From: Megasphaera lornae
Lineage (GTDB): Bacteria; Bacillota; Negativicutes; Veillonellales; Megasphaeraceae
Direction of reading: 5' to 3'
DNA: 43,361 bases
Assembly: GCF_000214495.1 (NCBI RefSeq)
Contig: NZ_AFIJ01000018.1
Location: 1-43,361 of the forward strand
Shown here piece after piece: positions 1-9,328 of this stretch. The notes beneath the pieces are model-generated. The model was given only the letters and a program-made list of their open reading frames with translations. It had not been told where the DNA came from and made no database searches. Position 1 is the stretch's first letter; each line of letters opens with the position of its first letter. Both the position numbers and the translations under genes were made by a program.

Positions 1-12
1 AGTCCTACTATC

Positions 13-32
13 AACAGGTGCTTGTTTTTTTT
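13..32 (+). terminator. Right arm and U-tract of a terminator cut by the window edge
   Basis: A GC-containing arm at 13-24 is followed by eight T at 25-32, the usual end of an intrinsic terminator on the plus strand. The left arm would lie outside the window, so this is inferred from the right half alone. It would end a plus-strand gene to the left, convergent with fba. Confidence 0.3.
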
Positions 33-56
33 GTGGGAGAAAGAGCAGAAGCGTGA

Positions 57-1022
57 TTATGCTTTGCCTTCCGAACCCAGTACATATTTTATTTTATGAG
101 CTACAATATCGTAAATATTTTGTCGACCGTCTTTTAAATATTCGCGAGGATCAAAATGTTCCGGATGTGCCGTCATGTGTTGACGGACTCCGGCCGTGAG
201 TCCCAAGCGTAAATCCGAGTCAATATTGATTTTGCATACCGCCATGGAAGCCGCTTTCCGTAATTGGTCTTCCGGAATACCGATCGCATCCGGCATTTTT
301 CCGCCGTTACTATTAATAATTTTAACATATTCCGGAACGACCGAAGAAGCCCCGTGTAAGACAATGGGATAATCGGGAAGACGCTTGGCGATTGCTTCTA
401 AAATATCAAAACGCAAGTCCGGCGGAACCAATACCCCGTCCGCATTGCGTCGGCATTGTGCAGGGGTAAATTTATAGGCTCCGTGACTGGTGCCGATAGC
501 TATAGCCAAAGAATCCACTCCGGTGCGAGAAACAAATTCTTCCACTTCTTCCGGACGAGTATACATGGCTTCATCGGCAGCTACCCGGACATCATCTTCA
601 ATGCCGGCCAGTTTTCCTAATTCCCCTTCTACGACCACTCCGTGTGCATGGGCGTAATCAACGACTTTTTTGGTTAACGCAATATTATCTTCAAAGGAAT
701 ATTTGGAAGCATCAATCATAACGGACGTAAAGCCGCCGTCAATACAATCTTTGCAGGTTTCAAAATCGGCACCGTGGTCGAGATGAAGGGCAACAGGTAA
801 ATCATGTTCTTCCAGAGCGGCTTCCACCAGATGACGCAAGTAGGTAGGGCGGGCATATTTTCTGGCCCCGGCCGAAGCCTGTAAAATGAGAGGTGAATGT
901 AAGTCTGCAGCCGCATCCGTTACCCCCTGTACAATTTCCATATTATTAATATTAAAGGCGCCGATGGCATAATGACCTTCATACGCTTTTTTGAACATTT
1001 CCGTAGTACCGATTAATGGCAT
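57..1022 (-). CDS. fba: Class II fructose-1,6-bisphosphate aldolase
   Basis: Zinc-dependent aldolase of glycolysis and gluconeogenesis, interconverting fructose-1,6-bisphosphate with dihydroxyacetone phosphate and glyceraldehyde-3-phosphate in the cytosol. The 321-residue protein is full length for the family. It shows LDHG at residues 81-84 (candidate catalytic Asp82 and metal ligand His83), VEGELG at 131-136, GTSHGAYK at 177-184 (His180 metal ligand), VLHGASS at 221-227 (His223) and the phosphate-binding NIDSD at 266-270. An AGGAGG ribosome site precedes the ATG at 1022. It lies 12 bases behind the rluA-type gene and is probably cotranscribed with it. A related tagatose-bisphosphate aldolase role cannot be excluded from sequence alone, but FBP aldolase is much more likely. 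Confidence 0.93.
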   Translation of the reverse strand: MPLIGTTEMFKKAYEGHYAIGAFNINNMEIVQGVTDAAADLHSPLILQASAGARKYARPTYLRHLVEAALEEHDLPVALHLDHGADFETCKDCIDGGFTSVMIDASKYSFEDNIALTKKVVDYAHAHGVVVEGELGKLAGIEDDVRVAADEAMYTRPEEVEEFVSRTGVDSLAIAIGTSHGAYKFTPAQCRRNADGVLVPPDLRFDILEAIAKRLPDYPIVLHGASSVVPEYVKIINSNGGKMPDAIGIPEDQLRKAASMAVCKINIDSDLRLGLTAGVRQHMTAHPEHFDPREYLKDGRQNIYDIVAHKIKYVLGSEGKA

Positions 1023-1034
1023 TTGACATTCCTC

Positions 1035-1940
1035 CTAATTAGAAAATGACAGAGCGGCAAGTAAAGAATCCCAACCGGCTTCCGTAATCAAGGCTTGCAT
1101 ATCTGCAGGCGGCAACGCAAACAAGCGGATTTCTTTGTGCGTTATGGGATGTATAAACAACATCGCATAGGCATGCAGGGCCTGCCGAGATAAAAGCTCA
1201 TGCGTGCCGCCGTATAAATCATCCCCCAGCAGCGGAAATCCCAAATAACTGCAATGGACACGAATTTGATGCGTACGTCCCGTGTGTAGCGATACTTGTA
1301 ATAAACTGTACGTATCGGCGGCGGCTAAGCGAACGAAATCCGTATGCGCTTTTTGACCGTCCAAGCAGACACAACGTTTGATAATGCTGTTTTCCGCACG
1401 ACCGACGGGACTGTGTACTGTCGCTGTCGGCGTGGGAAAATATCCCGTGCTGAGTGCTAAATACAGCCGCTTATAGTAACGGTTCGGTGCGTGATCGAAT
1501 AAGGATTGTACATAAGGATTTTTAGCAATCATGCACAGTCCCGACGTATTTTTGTCCAATCGATGGACAGGATGATATGCACAATGTTGGTTACTTGTGA
1601 TATAATAATAACTCACGGCATTTGCCAAGGTGCCCGAACGTTGACCGGCGGTCGGATGCATAAGTAACCCGGCCGGTTTGTTGATAACAAGTAAATGCCG
1701 ATCTTCATATACCCGGGTAAACGCAAGGGGTTCCGGCGCAAAGGCTTGACGAACGGGCAGAGAAATACAAATAGTATCACCGGTATGTACAAAATTTTGT
1801 AAGCCGATGACCTGCCCGTTGCACGTACAAGTTCCACTATGTTTGATACGGCGTCGCAAAGTGGCGGATACGCCGAAATGCTTAAGTGCGCCGCCCAAGG
1901 TTGTCATACACGGCAGCGTTCCGACTGTAAATTGAATCAT
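1035..1940 (-). CDS. RluA-family pseudouridine synthase
   Basis: RNA pseudouridine synthase that isomerises uridine in rRNA or tRNA. The order is an N-terminal S4-like RNA-binding segment (about residues 12-62), then the catalytic domain. INKPAGLLMHP lies at 86-96, the hallmark HRLDKNTSG at 126-134 with catalytic Asp129, and GRTHQIRVH at 223-231. The length of 301 residues is normal. The family is clear, but the subgroup (RluC, RluD or YlyB-like) and target uridine cannot be assigned from sequence alone. It is the first gene of a two-gene minus-strand unit with fba. A TATAAT lies upstream at 1973-1978 (minus strand). Confidence 0.9.
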   Translation of the reverse strand: MIQFTVGTLPCMTTLGGALKHFGVSATLRRRIKHSGTCTCNGQVIGLQNFVHTGDTICISLPVRQAFAPEPLAFTRVYEDRHLLVINKPAGLLMHPTAGQRSGTLANAVSYYYITSNQHCAYHPVHRLDKNTSGLCMIAKNPYVQSLFDHAPNRYYKRLYLALSTGYFPTPTATVHSPVGRAENSIIKRCVCLDGQKAHTDFVRLAAADTYSLLQVSLHTGRTHQIRVHCSYLGFPLLGDDLYGGTHELLSRQALHAYAMLFIHPITHKEIRLFALPPADMQALITEAGWDSLLAALSFSN

Positions 1941-1972
1941 GGCCTGTCTTCCTATTCGTTCTGTCTTTCTTT

Positions 1973-1978
1973 ATTATA
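1973..1978 (-). promoter_or_regulatory. Candidate -10 box of the rluA-type gene/fba unit
   Basis: A perfect TATAAT on the minus strand lies 33 bases upstream of the start codon. The hexamer 17 bases further upstream (TAGATT, 1996-2001) is a poor -35, so only the -10 is supported. Confidence 0.4.
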
Positions 1979-2141
1979 GCGAATGTGTGTATATAAATCT
2001 ATAGTCATTCAGTATATTTAATGAAAATATGTAAAAGCGGTCGTTTTTCAGTTGTTTTTTGCACGTTTTAGAGGAAAAAAAAGGAATTTTTTATTTTTAA
2101 AGAGAATATAGTATATAGACACATGAAGAAAGGTGGTAGGT

Positions 2142-3953
2142 ATGAAAAAATTTTCCTCCGAATTTATTGAACAAGTACGACAAGCAAATGACATTGTCAG
2201 CGTTGTTTCGGAATATGTTTCCTTGAAACAACAAGGTCGAAATTTTTGGGCTTGTTGTCCTTTTCATCATGAAAAGACCGCCTCTTTCAGTGTCGCCGCC
2301 GATAAGGGATTTTTTTATTGTTTCGGGTGTCATGCGGCGGGCGATGTATTTGCCTTTATTATGAAACAGGAAAACCTTTCTTTTACAGAGGCGGTAACAC
2401 GCTTGGCGGAACGGGCACATATTTCCCTGCCTAAGACGGAACAGTCGCCGCAGGAGACCGCCCGTCAAAATTTGTGCCGTCGTTTTTTTGAAATTAATGA
2501 AATGGCGGGGAATTTTTTTCATAATTGTTTACTGCAATCCTCGTTGGGGAAAGAAGGATTGGCGTATTTTCATTCTCGTCACGTATCGGACGATACGATT
2601 CGGGCCTTTAAATTGGGATTTGCGCCGGATAGTTGGCATATGCTGACTAAAGCCTTTCAACAACGGGGAGTGAGCGGCGCGGAATTAGTGCGGTTGGGAT
2701 TGGCAAAGGAGAAAAACGGTAATTTTTATGACGCGTTTAGAAAACGGGTTATTTTTCCCATTCGTGACGGACGCGGGCGAATTGTCGGTTTTGGCGGTCG
2801 TGTATTGGACGACAGTAAACCGAAATATTTAAATTCACCGGAAACGCCGATTTTTAATAAGCGCCATATTTTATTTGCCTTGGATATGGCGCAACCTGCG
2901 ATTTATAAAGAAGGTTGTGCCATATTGGTAGAAGGGTACATGGATGTGGTTTCGGCTCATAATCGCGGGATTACGAACGTGGTGGCCTCTCTGGGAACGG
3001 CATTTACTACGGAACAGGCCCGTTTATTGCAACGACAAGCCGCACAGTTGGTCTTGGCTTATGATATGGATGCGGCCGGCAGACAAGCTACCATGCGGGC
3101 TATGGAAATTGTCCGCGGATTGCATGTATCCATTCGCGTTCTTTCGTTGGGACAAGGAAAAGATCCGGACGAATATATTACGACTGTCGGTCCGGACGCG
3201 TTTCGACAAGCCGTAGCGGCGGCTCCGAACACTTTGGATTATATGTTACAAACAGCTTTACAAACGTATGACAGCACGGTTCCGGAAGGAAAATCGGCAA
3301 TTATGGCAAGTATAATGCCTGCTGTGGCAAGGATAGATGATCGCATTGTATTGGAAGCTTTTTTAACGAAAGCGGCACAACGATTGCAAGTAGAGGAAAC
3401 GGCTGTACGCAGTGAATTTAACAGGTTTGTAGAACGACACCCGGAATTGAAGCAGGGAAAACTGGTTATTACTCCTCATTTAGAACGCCGGTTGGCGGAC
3501 AGTCGCGGAACGGATGTAATGGCGGCGGCGGAAGAAAATATTTTGCGGTATCTTATGGAATACCCTCATACCTGTGAAAGAATACAAGAAATGATTCCTT
3601 ATACATTATTTGTAAATCCTTTACGACAACATATATATCAATTTATTTTAGATGCTTATGCAGAGAAGAGAACATACACAAAGGCCGATATTCAAGACCG
3701 TTTATCGGTAGAAGAGGAGAAAGAACTGGCAAGAATTATGGTTTTACAAGATGTTCCTCTGGATGAACGCGTGTTAAATGACTATGTCAAACGTTTTCAC
3801 TTAGCCGGATTACAGCGTCAATATGCGGAGCACAGTAAACGTGCCGCGGCATTTAGTCGTACCGGCGATCCGCAAGTAATGAAAGAGTTGGCAATATGTA
3901 AAGAAATTAATGAAAAAATACGAAAATGGTCTTGCCGTGGAGAGAGGAGCTAA
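2142..3953 (+). CDS. dnaG: DNA primase DnaG
   Basis: Synthesises RNA primers for the replication fork, working with the DnaB-type helicase. The 603 residues carry an N-terminal CHC2 zinc-binding domain (Cys39, His42, Cys60, Cys63) and the TOPRIM catalytic core with VEGYMDV at about 263-269 and YDMDAAG at about 307-313, which supplies the metal-binding acidic residues. The C-terminal part is the helicase-binding region. An in-frame GTG lies at 2133, but AAAGGTGG at 2129-2136 is placed to serve the ATG at 2142, so that start is preferred. The stop is 5 bases before the rpoD ATG, giving the common Firmicute dnaG-rpoD pair. Confidence 0.96.
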   Translation: MKKFSSEFIEQVRQANDIVSVVSEYVSLKQQGRNFWACCPFHHEKTASFSVAADKGFFYCFGCHAAGDVFAFIMKQENLSFTEAVTRLAERAHISLPKTEQSPQETARQNLCRRFFEINEMAGNFFHNCLLQSSLGKEGLAYFHSRHVSDDTIRAFKLGFAPDSWHMLTKAFQQRGVSGAELVRLGLAKEKNGNFYDAFRKRVIFPIRDGRGRIVGFGGRVLDDSKPKYLNSPETPIFNKRHILFALDMAQPAIYKEGCAILVEGYMDVVSAHNRGITNVVASLGTAFTTEQARLLQRQAAQLVLAYDMDAAGRQATMRAMEIVRGLHVSIRVLSLGQGKDPDEYITTVGPDAFRQAVAAAPNTLDYMLQTALQTYDSTVPEGKSAIMASIMPAVARIDDRIVLEAFLTKAAQRLQVEETAVRSEFNRFVERHPELKQGKLVITPHLERRLADSRGTDVMAAAEENILRYLMEYPHTCERIQEMIPYTLFVNPLRQHIYQFILDAYAEKRTYTKADIQDRLSVEEEKELARIMVLQDVPLDERVLNDYVKRFHLAGLQRQYAEHSKRAAAFSRTGDPQVMKELAICKEINEKIRKWSCRGERS

Positions 3954-3958
3954 TCATT

Positions 3959-5230
3959 ATGGCAACAAAAGTGACGGATATAGAATCTAAAAAAACAACC
4001 AAACGTACGACAAAAAAAGAGATGGGGAATAAATCGACCGGTAAAAAAAACATATCTGCAGCGATAAAAAAGAAGAATGTAAAGTTAAGTGAAGAAGAAC
4101 GAAAAGAACGGGCTGCCGAACATATTTTGCAGTTATTGCGACTCGGGCAAAAGCAAGGAAGTCTTACGTATACAGAAATTATGAATGTAATGGAAGAAGA
4201 TGAACTGACTACAGAACAAATTGATAAAATGTATGAAACCTTTGCGGATAAAGGAATTGATATTATCGGGGAAGAAAGCAACGGCAATGAACATGATGAA
4301 ATAAGCGATACGGAAAATGAACACGTTCCCGATTTGCGTACGGTCGATTTGAGTGTGCCGGAAGGAATTAATATTGATGATCCGGTACGTATGTATTTAA
4401 AAGAAATCGGACGCGTTCCCTTACTTTCTGCAGATGAAGAAATTACGTTAGCGAAAGCTATTGAAAAAGGGAATGACGAAAATGCGACAGTTGCAGATAA
4501 GAAAAACGGCATAGATGCGAAAAAGAAATTGACGGATGCCAATTTAAGATTAGTTGTCAGTATTGCCAAACGCTATGTCGGTCGAGGGATGCTGTTTCTT
4601 GATTTAATTCAGGAAGGTAATTTGGGCTTACTGAAAGCGGTAGATAAATTTGATTACAGTAAAGGATATAAATTCAGTACGTATGCTACTTGGTGGATCC
4701 GGCAGGCCATTACGCGCGCAATTGCGGATCAGGCACGAACCATTCGGATTCCGGTTCATATGGTAGAAACGATTAATAAACTGATTCGTATTTCTCGACA
4801 ATTAATACAGGAAAAAGGGCGGGATCCGTTACCGGAAGAAATTGCGGAAAAAATGGAAATTCCTGTAGAACGGGTACGGGAAATTATGAAAATTGCACAG
4901 GAACCCGTATCATTGGAAACCCCTATCGGAGAAGAAGAAGATTCGCATTTAGGTGATTTTATTGAAGACCAGGAAGCGGTGGCGCCGGATGATGCGGCCT
5001 CGTTTATTTTGCTGAAAGAACAGATTGAAGAAGTGTTTTCCTGTTTAACCGACAGAGAACGGAAAGTTTTGTATTTGCGGTTCGGCTTAAAAGACGGAAG
5101 ACCGCGGACCTTGGAGGAAGTAGGGCAATATTTCAATGTTACACGCGAACGTATTCGACAAATAGAAGGTAAAGCATTGGGAAAATTGCGAAATTGGGGA
5201 AAACGGGAAAAAATAAAAGATTTTTTATAA
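3959..5230 (+). CDS. rpoD: Primary sigma factor RpoD (SigA)
   Basis: Housekeeping sigma factor that directs RNA polymerase to promoters like those seen at 5235, 7170 and 42128. The 423 residues comprise a lysine-rich N-terminus (about 8-45) and a short region 1.1-like segment, region 1.2 at about 140-170, and regions 2.1-2.4 at about 190-265 ([10 protein letters not shown] at 240-249). Region 3 follows, then region 4 with helix-turn-helix [10 protein letters not shown] at about 394-403. The open frame extends upstream inside dnaG, but GAGAGGAG at 3940-3948 fits the ATG at 3959. The long acidic insert between regions 1.2 and 2 seen in proteobacterial RpoD is absent, which fits a Firmicute. Confidence 0.96.
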   Translation: MATKVTDIESKKTTKRTTKKEMGNKSTGKKNISAAIKKKNVKLSEEERKERAAEHILQLLRLGQKQGSLTYTEIMNVMEEDELTTEQIDKMYETFADKGIDIIGEESNGNEHDEISDTENEHVPDLRTVDLSVPEGINIDDPVRMYLKEIGRVPLLSADEEITLAKAIEKGNDENATVADKKNGIDAKKKLTDANLRLVVSIAKRYVGRGMLFLDLIQEGNLGLLKAVDKFDYSKGYKFSTYATWWIRQAITRAIADQARTIRIPVHMVETINKLIRISRQLIQEKGRDPLPEEIAEKMEIPVERVREIMKIAQEPVSLETPIGEEEDSHLGDFIEDQEAVAPDDAASFILLKEQIEEVFSCLTDRERKVLYLRFGLKDGRPRTLEEVGQYFNVTRERIRQIEGKALGKLRNWGKREKIKDFL

Positions 5231-5234
5231 AATC

Positions 5235-5263
5235 TTGACGAAGAAGCGGTTGTGACGTATAAT
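5235..5263 (+). promoter_or_regulatory. Sigma-70-type promoter of the CAU tRNA
   Basis: TTGACG at 5235-5240, a 17-base spacer and TATAAT at 5258-5263 form a near-perfect promoter immediately after the rpoD stop. The tRNA begins 30 bases downstream, so it does not depend on read-through from rpoD. Confidence 0.88.
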
Positions 5264-5293
5264 AACTCGGTAAGATATTTTGTCTTACCTTAC

Positions 5294-5368
5294 GGGCCTA
5301 TAGCTCAGCGGTAGAGCCACCGGCTCATAACCGGTCGGTCCCTGGTTCGAACCCAGGTGGGCCCACCA
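5294..5368 (+). tRNA. tRNA with CAU anticodon (probably elongator tRNA-Met; tRNA-Ile2 possible)
   Basis: A complete cloverleaf of 75 nt with encoded CCA. The acceptor arms 5294-5300 and 5358-5364 pair over 7 positions with one G-U. The anticodon stem ACCGG/CCGGT encloses loop CTCATAA, and the T arm is CCTGG/CCAGG around TTCGAAC. The first pair is G-C, which argues against initiator tRNA-fMet. Elongator Met and lysidine-modified Ile2 both carry CAU, and sequence alone does not decide; Met is the more usual call. Own promoter and terminator flank it. Confidence 0.88.
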
Positions 5369-5376
5369 GAAAAAAT

Positions 5377-5410
5377 AAAAAGACTGCAGTCGACGACTGC
5401 AGTCTTTTTT
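5377..5410 (+). terminator. Intrinsic terminator of the CAU tRNA
   Basis: A 10-bp perfect stem (5381-5390 with 5396-5405), a 5-base loop and six T form a strong terminator 12 bases after the tRNA. Confidence 0.9.
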
Positions 5411-5499
5411 AGTAAAGGAAATACGTGTATATATTTATTTTATTTTATATTTGTGATAGAATACATGAGAAATATATACGGAAGGGACGGATAAGACGG

Positions 5500-6262
5500 T
5501 TGAAAAAATTTTTAGAAACTGCGGAAATTATACAACATGAAATCATTTTACCGACTATTCGCCGCATGGTCGTAGCGGCACCCGAAATTGCCGCCACGGC
5601 GGTACCCGGGCAATTTGTCAATATACATTATACAGGAGGCGGCACTTTTTTTGCGGCGTCCCTTCGGGATTGTAGCAGCAAAAAACGGACATATTACGAT
5701 TATCTATCGTATTGTCGGCAAGGGAACGGAAGAAATGTCGCGGTTAACTGTCGGGGATGTATTGAGTATCGAGGGCCCTTTAGGAGAGGGCGTTTTTACG
5801 GTTTCCGACATGCCGACATTATTGGCGGGCGGCGGCGTCGGACTGGCACCGTTGATTTTTTTAGCGGCACAATCGCCGGAGCCGATTGTGCTGATTGCCG
5901 GTAAAACCGCAGTGGAAACGAAGTGTTGGGTGCCTTTTTTTGCCCCTTATGCAAAGAAAATTTATATGACCACGGATGACGGTTCGGCCGGTATTAAAGG
6001 AATGGCTACTGCGGCTTTGGATGAAATTTTTTCACATCATTTGTTGCAGCGGATTGCCGTATGCGGACCGACGCCGATGATGAAAAGTGTGGCGCAAGCG
6101 GCGGCAGTTAAGAAGATTTCCTGTGAAGTATCCTTGGAAAAGCGAATGGCGTGCGGTATCGGGGTCTGTCTGGGATGTACCGGGGAGTATAAGAATCGGG
6201 ACGGACGATATAAGGTCTGCGCGGACGGTCCCGTGTTTGCCGCCGAGGAGGTGTTTGCATGA
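5500..6262 (+). pseudogene. pyrK: Dihydroorotate dehydrogenase electron-transfer subunit PyrK, apparent frameshift
   Basis: PyrK carries FAD and a 2Fe-2S cluster and passes electrons from the PyrD flavin to NAD in pyrimidine synthesis. The N-terminal part is read from a TTG at 5500 (the start LKKFLETAEI is typical), with AAGGGA upstream. The rest continues one frame over, from LRRPFGIV through the NAD-binding GGGVGLAPL to the cysteines CGIGVCLGC plus a downstream Cys. The frame changes at a run of seven T (5646-5652); six T would give an uninterrupted 253-residue protein, the normal PyrK length. Either the gene is inactivated or the run is miscounted. The stop overlaps the pyrD start in ATGA. 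Because every functional motif is intact on both sides, sequence error is favoured. Confidence 0.82.
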
Positions 6263-7173
6263 ATAATTCACCTATTGCCGCGTCTTTTCTCGGTATGTCG
6301 TTGAACACTCCCGTGATGGGGGCTTCCGGTACCTTCGGATTCGGTATAGAATATGCCGATTTTTTACAACCTGAACAGATAGGCGCTATTATTTCCAAAG
6401 GCATTACGCCCTTACCGCGAGCCGGCAATCCCGGCGTACGTATTGCAGAAACGCCGGCCGGCATGTTAAATTGTATCGGCTTGGAAAATCCGGGAGTAGA
6501 AGTATTTAAAAAATCTATTTTACCCAATGTGGTCGCTTGGAAGGTACCGCTCATTGTCAATATGTCCGCGAGTACGGTGGAAGAATACGGTCGGTTGGCG
6601 GAACAATTGGATGTTCCCGGCGTGGCGGCGGTAGAAGTGAACATTTCTTGCCCTAATGTAAAAGAAGGGGGAATTGTGTTCGGCACGGATCCGCAGGCGG
6701 CAGCCGCCGTTACCGCAGCGGTAAAAGCTCATACTAAAAAGCCTGTAATTATGAAATTATCACCGAACGTTACGGATATTGTTTCTATGGCTGAAGCGGT
6801 GGAAGCGGCCGGTGCCGATGCGGTATCCTTGATTAATACCTTGACCGGCATGGCCATTGATATTCAACATAAACGTCCACTTTTAGGAAATATTACAGGC
6901 GGCCTTTCCGGACCGGCGATTAAACCGATCGCATTGCGTATGGTCTGGCAAGTGGCCAAACAAATTCGGATTCCTGTTTTAGGAATGGGCGGTATATGCT
7001 GTTGGCAGGATGTAGTGGAATTTATGTTGGCCGGTGCGTCGGTTGTGGCGGTAGGCGCTTATAATTTTTTGCAACCGACGGCGCTGGCGGACATTGCCGC
7101 CGGTTTGGAAGCCTATTGTCGGCGGGAAGGAATTTTTCATATTCAAGAAATAGTTGGCAAGATAAACGATTGA
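6259..7173 (+). CDS. pyrD: Dihydroorotate dehydrogenase (class 1B), catalytic subunit
   Basis: FMN enzyme oxidising dihydroorotate to orotate, the fourth step of UMP synthesis. With PyrK it forms the NAD-dependent class 1B heterotetramer. The 304 residues show GASGTFGFG at 21-29, SKGIT at 46-50 (Lys47 FMN contact) and NISCPN at 128-133 with candidate catalytic Cys131. An [12 protein letters not shown] segment follows, and the phosphate-binding GMGGI lies near the C-terminus. The ATG overlaps the pyrK stop by 4 bases, implying translational coupling. No other pyrimidine genes are in the window. The downstream promoter TTGACA begins 4 bases before the end of this gene. Confidence 0.94.
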   Translation: MNNSPIAASFLGMSLNTPVMGASGTFGFGIEYADFLQPEQIGAIISKGITPLPRAGNPGVRIAETPAGMLNCIGLENPGVEVFKKSILPNVVAWKVPLIVNMSASTVEEYGRLAEQLDVPGVAAVEVNISCPNVKEGGIVFGTDPQAAAAVTAAVKAHTKKPVIMKLSPNVTDIVSMAEAVEAAGADAVSLINTLTGMAIDIQHKRPLLGNITGGLSGPAIKPIALRMVWQVAKQIRIPVLGMGGICCWQDVVEFMLAGASVVAVGAYNFLQPTALADIAAGLEAYCRREGIFHIQEIVGKIND

Positions 7174-7198
7174 CAGTATCGCATCTTTTTGATAGAAT
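7170..7198 (+). promoter_or_regulatory. Strong sigma-70-type promoter before the purE leader RNA
   Basis: A consensus TTGACA at 7170-7175, a 17-base spacer and TAGAAT at 7193-7198 overlap the pyrD stop. Transcription is predicted to start near 7205, about 177 bases before the purE start codon, leaving a long untranslated RNA. Confidence 0.85.
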
Positions 7199-7204
7199 GA
7201 ACTC

Positions 7205-7358
7205 GTCCATAAGACATATAGCTGGGACTATTTTGATGAATAGGAGATGTGCGAAGTGGTAGTTGTCCGATCGGGTAATTCCTGTCATAAAAAACGGCGA
7301 CGCTCATCGTATGTCTGCGTATATACACCCCAAGAATGAACCCATTCTTGGGGTGTAT
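7205..7358 (+). ncRNA. Structured untranslated RNA upstream of purE (6S RNA candidate or purE leader)
   Basis: The region between the strong promoter and purE has no credible reading frame but is structured. AGACATA at 7212-7218 pairs with TATGTCT at 7310-7316, a possible closing stem. Inside it, CTATT/AATAG (7228-7243) can form a hairpin, and TAAAAAACGGCGACG at 7288-7302 resembles a segment of the 3' central region of E. coli 6S RNA as I remember it. A 16-bp perfect hairpin (7323-7338 with 7343-7358) follows. The size (about 155 nt) is a little short for 6S RNA (about 180-200). It does not match the purine, ZTP/pfl, PRPP or T-box consensus. Identity as 6S is a guess; existence of a transcribed structured RNA is better supported. 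Confidence 0.5.
7323..7358 (+). terminator. Strong hairpin before purE (terminator or attenuator)
   Basis: A 16-bp perfect stem with a 4-base loop. The tract after it is only moderately T-rich (TGTGTTAT), so termination is likely partial, letting some transcripts continue into purE. It lies 8 bases before the purE ribosome site. Confidence 0.6.
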
Positions 7359-7381
7359 TGTGTTATAGGGAGGGATTTTTT

Positions 7382-7876
7382 TTGAAAGTCGGAGTGGTAA
7401 TGGGCAGCGATTCGGATTTTCCGGTCATGAAAAAAGCATTGGAAATTTTAAAAAAATTTGATGTTACTTATGAAGTACTGTTGGCATCCGCGCATCGTAC
7501 GCCTGCAGTAGTGCGTGATTTTTCAGAAAATGCTGCGGAAAGAGGATTTTCTTGTATTATTGCCGGTGCCGGCATGGCGGCACATTTACCGGGGGTCATT
7601 GCTTCGTATACAACGTTGCCGGTTATCGGCGTCCCCTTGGAAAGCGGCAGCTTACAAGGGATGGATGCGTTGCTGGCGATTGTACAAATGCCTTCCGGAA
7701 TGCCCGTAGCGACTATGGCGATTAACGGCGCTAAAAATGCGGCTTTATTGGCCGTTCAGCTGGGAGCGGTTACCGATCCTGTATTAGCGAAAAAATATAA
7801 AGCGTATAGAAACGATATGGAAATGCAGGTTGTAGAAAAAAATAAAAAAATACAAACGACAGTACAAAGTATGTAA
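7382..7876 (+). CDS. purE: N5-carboxyaminoimidazole ribonucleotide mutase PurE
   Basis: Converts N5-CAIR to CAIR in purine synthesis. The 164-residue protein has GSDSD at 8-12, SAHRTP at 36-41 (candidate catalytic His38), AHLPG at 67-71 and MPSGMPVAT at 103-111. The start is TTG at 7382 behind GGAGGG at 7369-7374; the open frame upstream of it runs into the hairpin and lacks a ribosome site. No purK is in the window, so the N5-CAIR synthetase is elsewhere, or this is a class II PurE using AIR and CO2 directly. The class I-like sequence makes the first reading more likely. It opens the purine gene cluster. Confidence 0.95.
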   Translation: MKVGVVMGSDSDFPVMKKALEILKKFDVTYEVLLASAHRTPAVVRDFSENAAERGFSCIIAGAGMAAHLPGVIASYTTLPVIGVPLESGSLQGMDALLAIVQMPSGMPVATMAINGAKNAALLAVQLGAVTDPVLAKKYKAYRNDMEMQVVEKNKKIQTTVQSM

Positions 7877-7900
7877 TCGATTCACCACTGGAGGGATTTC

Positions 7901-9328
7901 ATGTTTTATGATCCGATTTGGGATAAGCAGCATGAAGAATGCGGCGTTTTCGGTATTTTTGATGTCACCTTGGACATTCCCCGGTATACGTATTGGGGGC
8001 TTTTCGCTTTACAGCACCGCGGGCAGGAAAGCGGCGGTATGGCGTTGGTTGACGGAGAGAATATTAAAACTTTCCGCGGTATGGGATTAATCAGTAATGT
8101 ATTTGCCGAAGGTGTACCGGAAAATACGGGGCATATCGGGATTGGGCATGTGCGCTATTCAACAACCGGCGCCAATAATCCCCAAAATATTCAGCCCTTG
8201 GCCGTGTACACCTCCATGGGGCAAGTGGCCTTGGCACATAACGGGAATTTAACGAATACTCGTCGGTTACGAGAAGAGCTGGATCGCAGCGGTACGGCTT
8301 TTCAAACAACTATGGACAGTGAAATTATTGTTAATTTAATAGCTCGCAGTCGTAAAGCTACGATAGAAGAACGCATGATGGAAAGCATGCTTCGCATTGA
8401 AGGCGCGTATTCGTTGGTTTTTATGACTAAAGATGCCTTATATGGCGGGCGCGATCCCCACGGCTTTCGTCCTTTATGCCTGGGGCGTATGCCGAGCGGC
8501 GGTTGGGTGTTGGCGTCGGAAACGTGCGCGTTGGATGCTGTCGGCGCAACGTTTGTACGGGATATTCAGCCGGGTGAGTTCGTAAAAATTACCAAGTGCG
8601 GGATTACATCTACCCGCTATGCGATTATGAAAAAGAAACAAGTATGTTCCTTTGAATATATTTATTTTGCCCGACCGGACAGTATTATTGACGGACAAGA
8701 TGTGTATCAGGCTCGCCTGAATATGGGCGCGGAAATGTGGCGCGAAACGAAATATGATGCGGACTTGGTTATTTCCGTTCCCGACAGCGGCACGACCGCC
8801 GCCATCGGCTATGCCACGGCCTCCGGGATTCCTTTTAATCACGGGTTGATTAAAAACCGGTACATGGGGCGGACCTTTATAAAACCGGATCAAAAACAAC
8901 GAGAATTGGCAGTTCGCATGAAATTAAACGTCGTCCGTTCGGTGGTTCGCGGACGTCGCATTGTCATGGTAGACGACTCGATTGTACGGGGCACGACGAG
9001 CGGCATTATTTGTAACATGTTGCGTGAAGCCGGCGCGCAAGCCGTATATATGTGTGTATCCGCACCGCCGGTTAAATATCCGTGCTTTTACGGCATTGAT
9101 ACTTCCGTACGAAAAGAATTAATTGCGGCGCGGATGGACGTAGAAGCGATACGTCGACATATCGGGGTGGATAAATTGCATTTTATTTCACAGGCCGGTT
9201 TATGTCGCGCCATGTCGCACATTCCTGCCGACGACACTTGTTTGGCTTGTTTTAATAATCACTATCCTACAGCGATTCCGGTAACGACGGAGGAAGGAGA
9301 AAAATATGCTCTCGAAGGAAATGAATGA
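7901..9328 (+). CDS. purF: Amidophosphoribosyltransferase PurF
   Basis: First committed step of purine synthesis: PRPP plus glutamine gives phosphoribosylamine. The N-terminal Ntn glutaminase would be freed by removing a 13-residue propeptide, exposing Cys14 of ECGVFGI. The phosphoribosyltransferase domain has the PRPP loop VMVDDSIVRGTT at about 356-366. Four cysteines (Cys249, Cys395, Cys447, Cys450) match the 4Fe-4S ligand pattern of the B. subtilis-type enzyme, which makes the protein oxygen sensitive. The length of 475 residues is normal. Translation of the next gene, purM, starts inside its 3' end. Confidence 0.96.
   Translation: MFYDPIWDKQHEECGVFGIFDVTLDIPRYTYWGLFALQHRGQESGGMALVDGENIKTFRGMGLISNVFAEGVPENTGHIGIGHVRYSTTGANNPQNIQPLAVYTSMGQVALAHNGNLTNTRRLREELDRSGTAFQTTMDSEIIVNLIARSRKATIEERMMESMLRIEGAYSLVFMTKDALYGGRDPHGFRPLCLGRMPSGGWVLASETCALDAVGATFVRDIQPGEFVKITKCGITSTRYAIMKKKQVCSFEYIYFARPDSIIDGQDVYQARLNMGAEMWRETKYDADLVISVPDSGTTAAIGYATASGIPFNHGLIKNRYMGRTFIKPDQKQRELAVRMKLNVVRSVVRGRRIVMVDDSIVRGTTSGIICNMLREAGAQAVYMCVSAPPVKYPCFYGIDTSVRKELIAARMDVEAIRRHIGVDKLHFISQAGLCRAMSHIPADDTCLACFNNHYPTAIPVTTEEGEKYALEGNE

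Noticed and set aside
3907-4569. 220-codon antisense ORF opposite dnaG/rpoD
   Set aside because: It is a serine/phenylalanine-rich mirror of the lysine-rich rpoD N-terminus and lies wholly opposite strongly conserved genes.
5294-5368. Initiator tRNA-fMet
   Set aside because: The first acceptor pair is G-C and the anticodon stem lacks the three consecutive G-C pairs typical of initiators.
7205-7360. Purine, ZTP or PRPP riboswitch before purE
   Set aside because: None of the conserved core blocks of these classes could be found by eye; kept only as an unassigned structured RNA.
8474-8899. 141-codon antisense ORF opposite purF
   Set aside because: Lies entirely inside a conserved catalytic gene with no ribosome site; a shadow frame.
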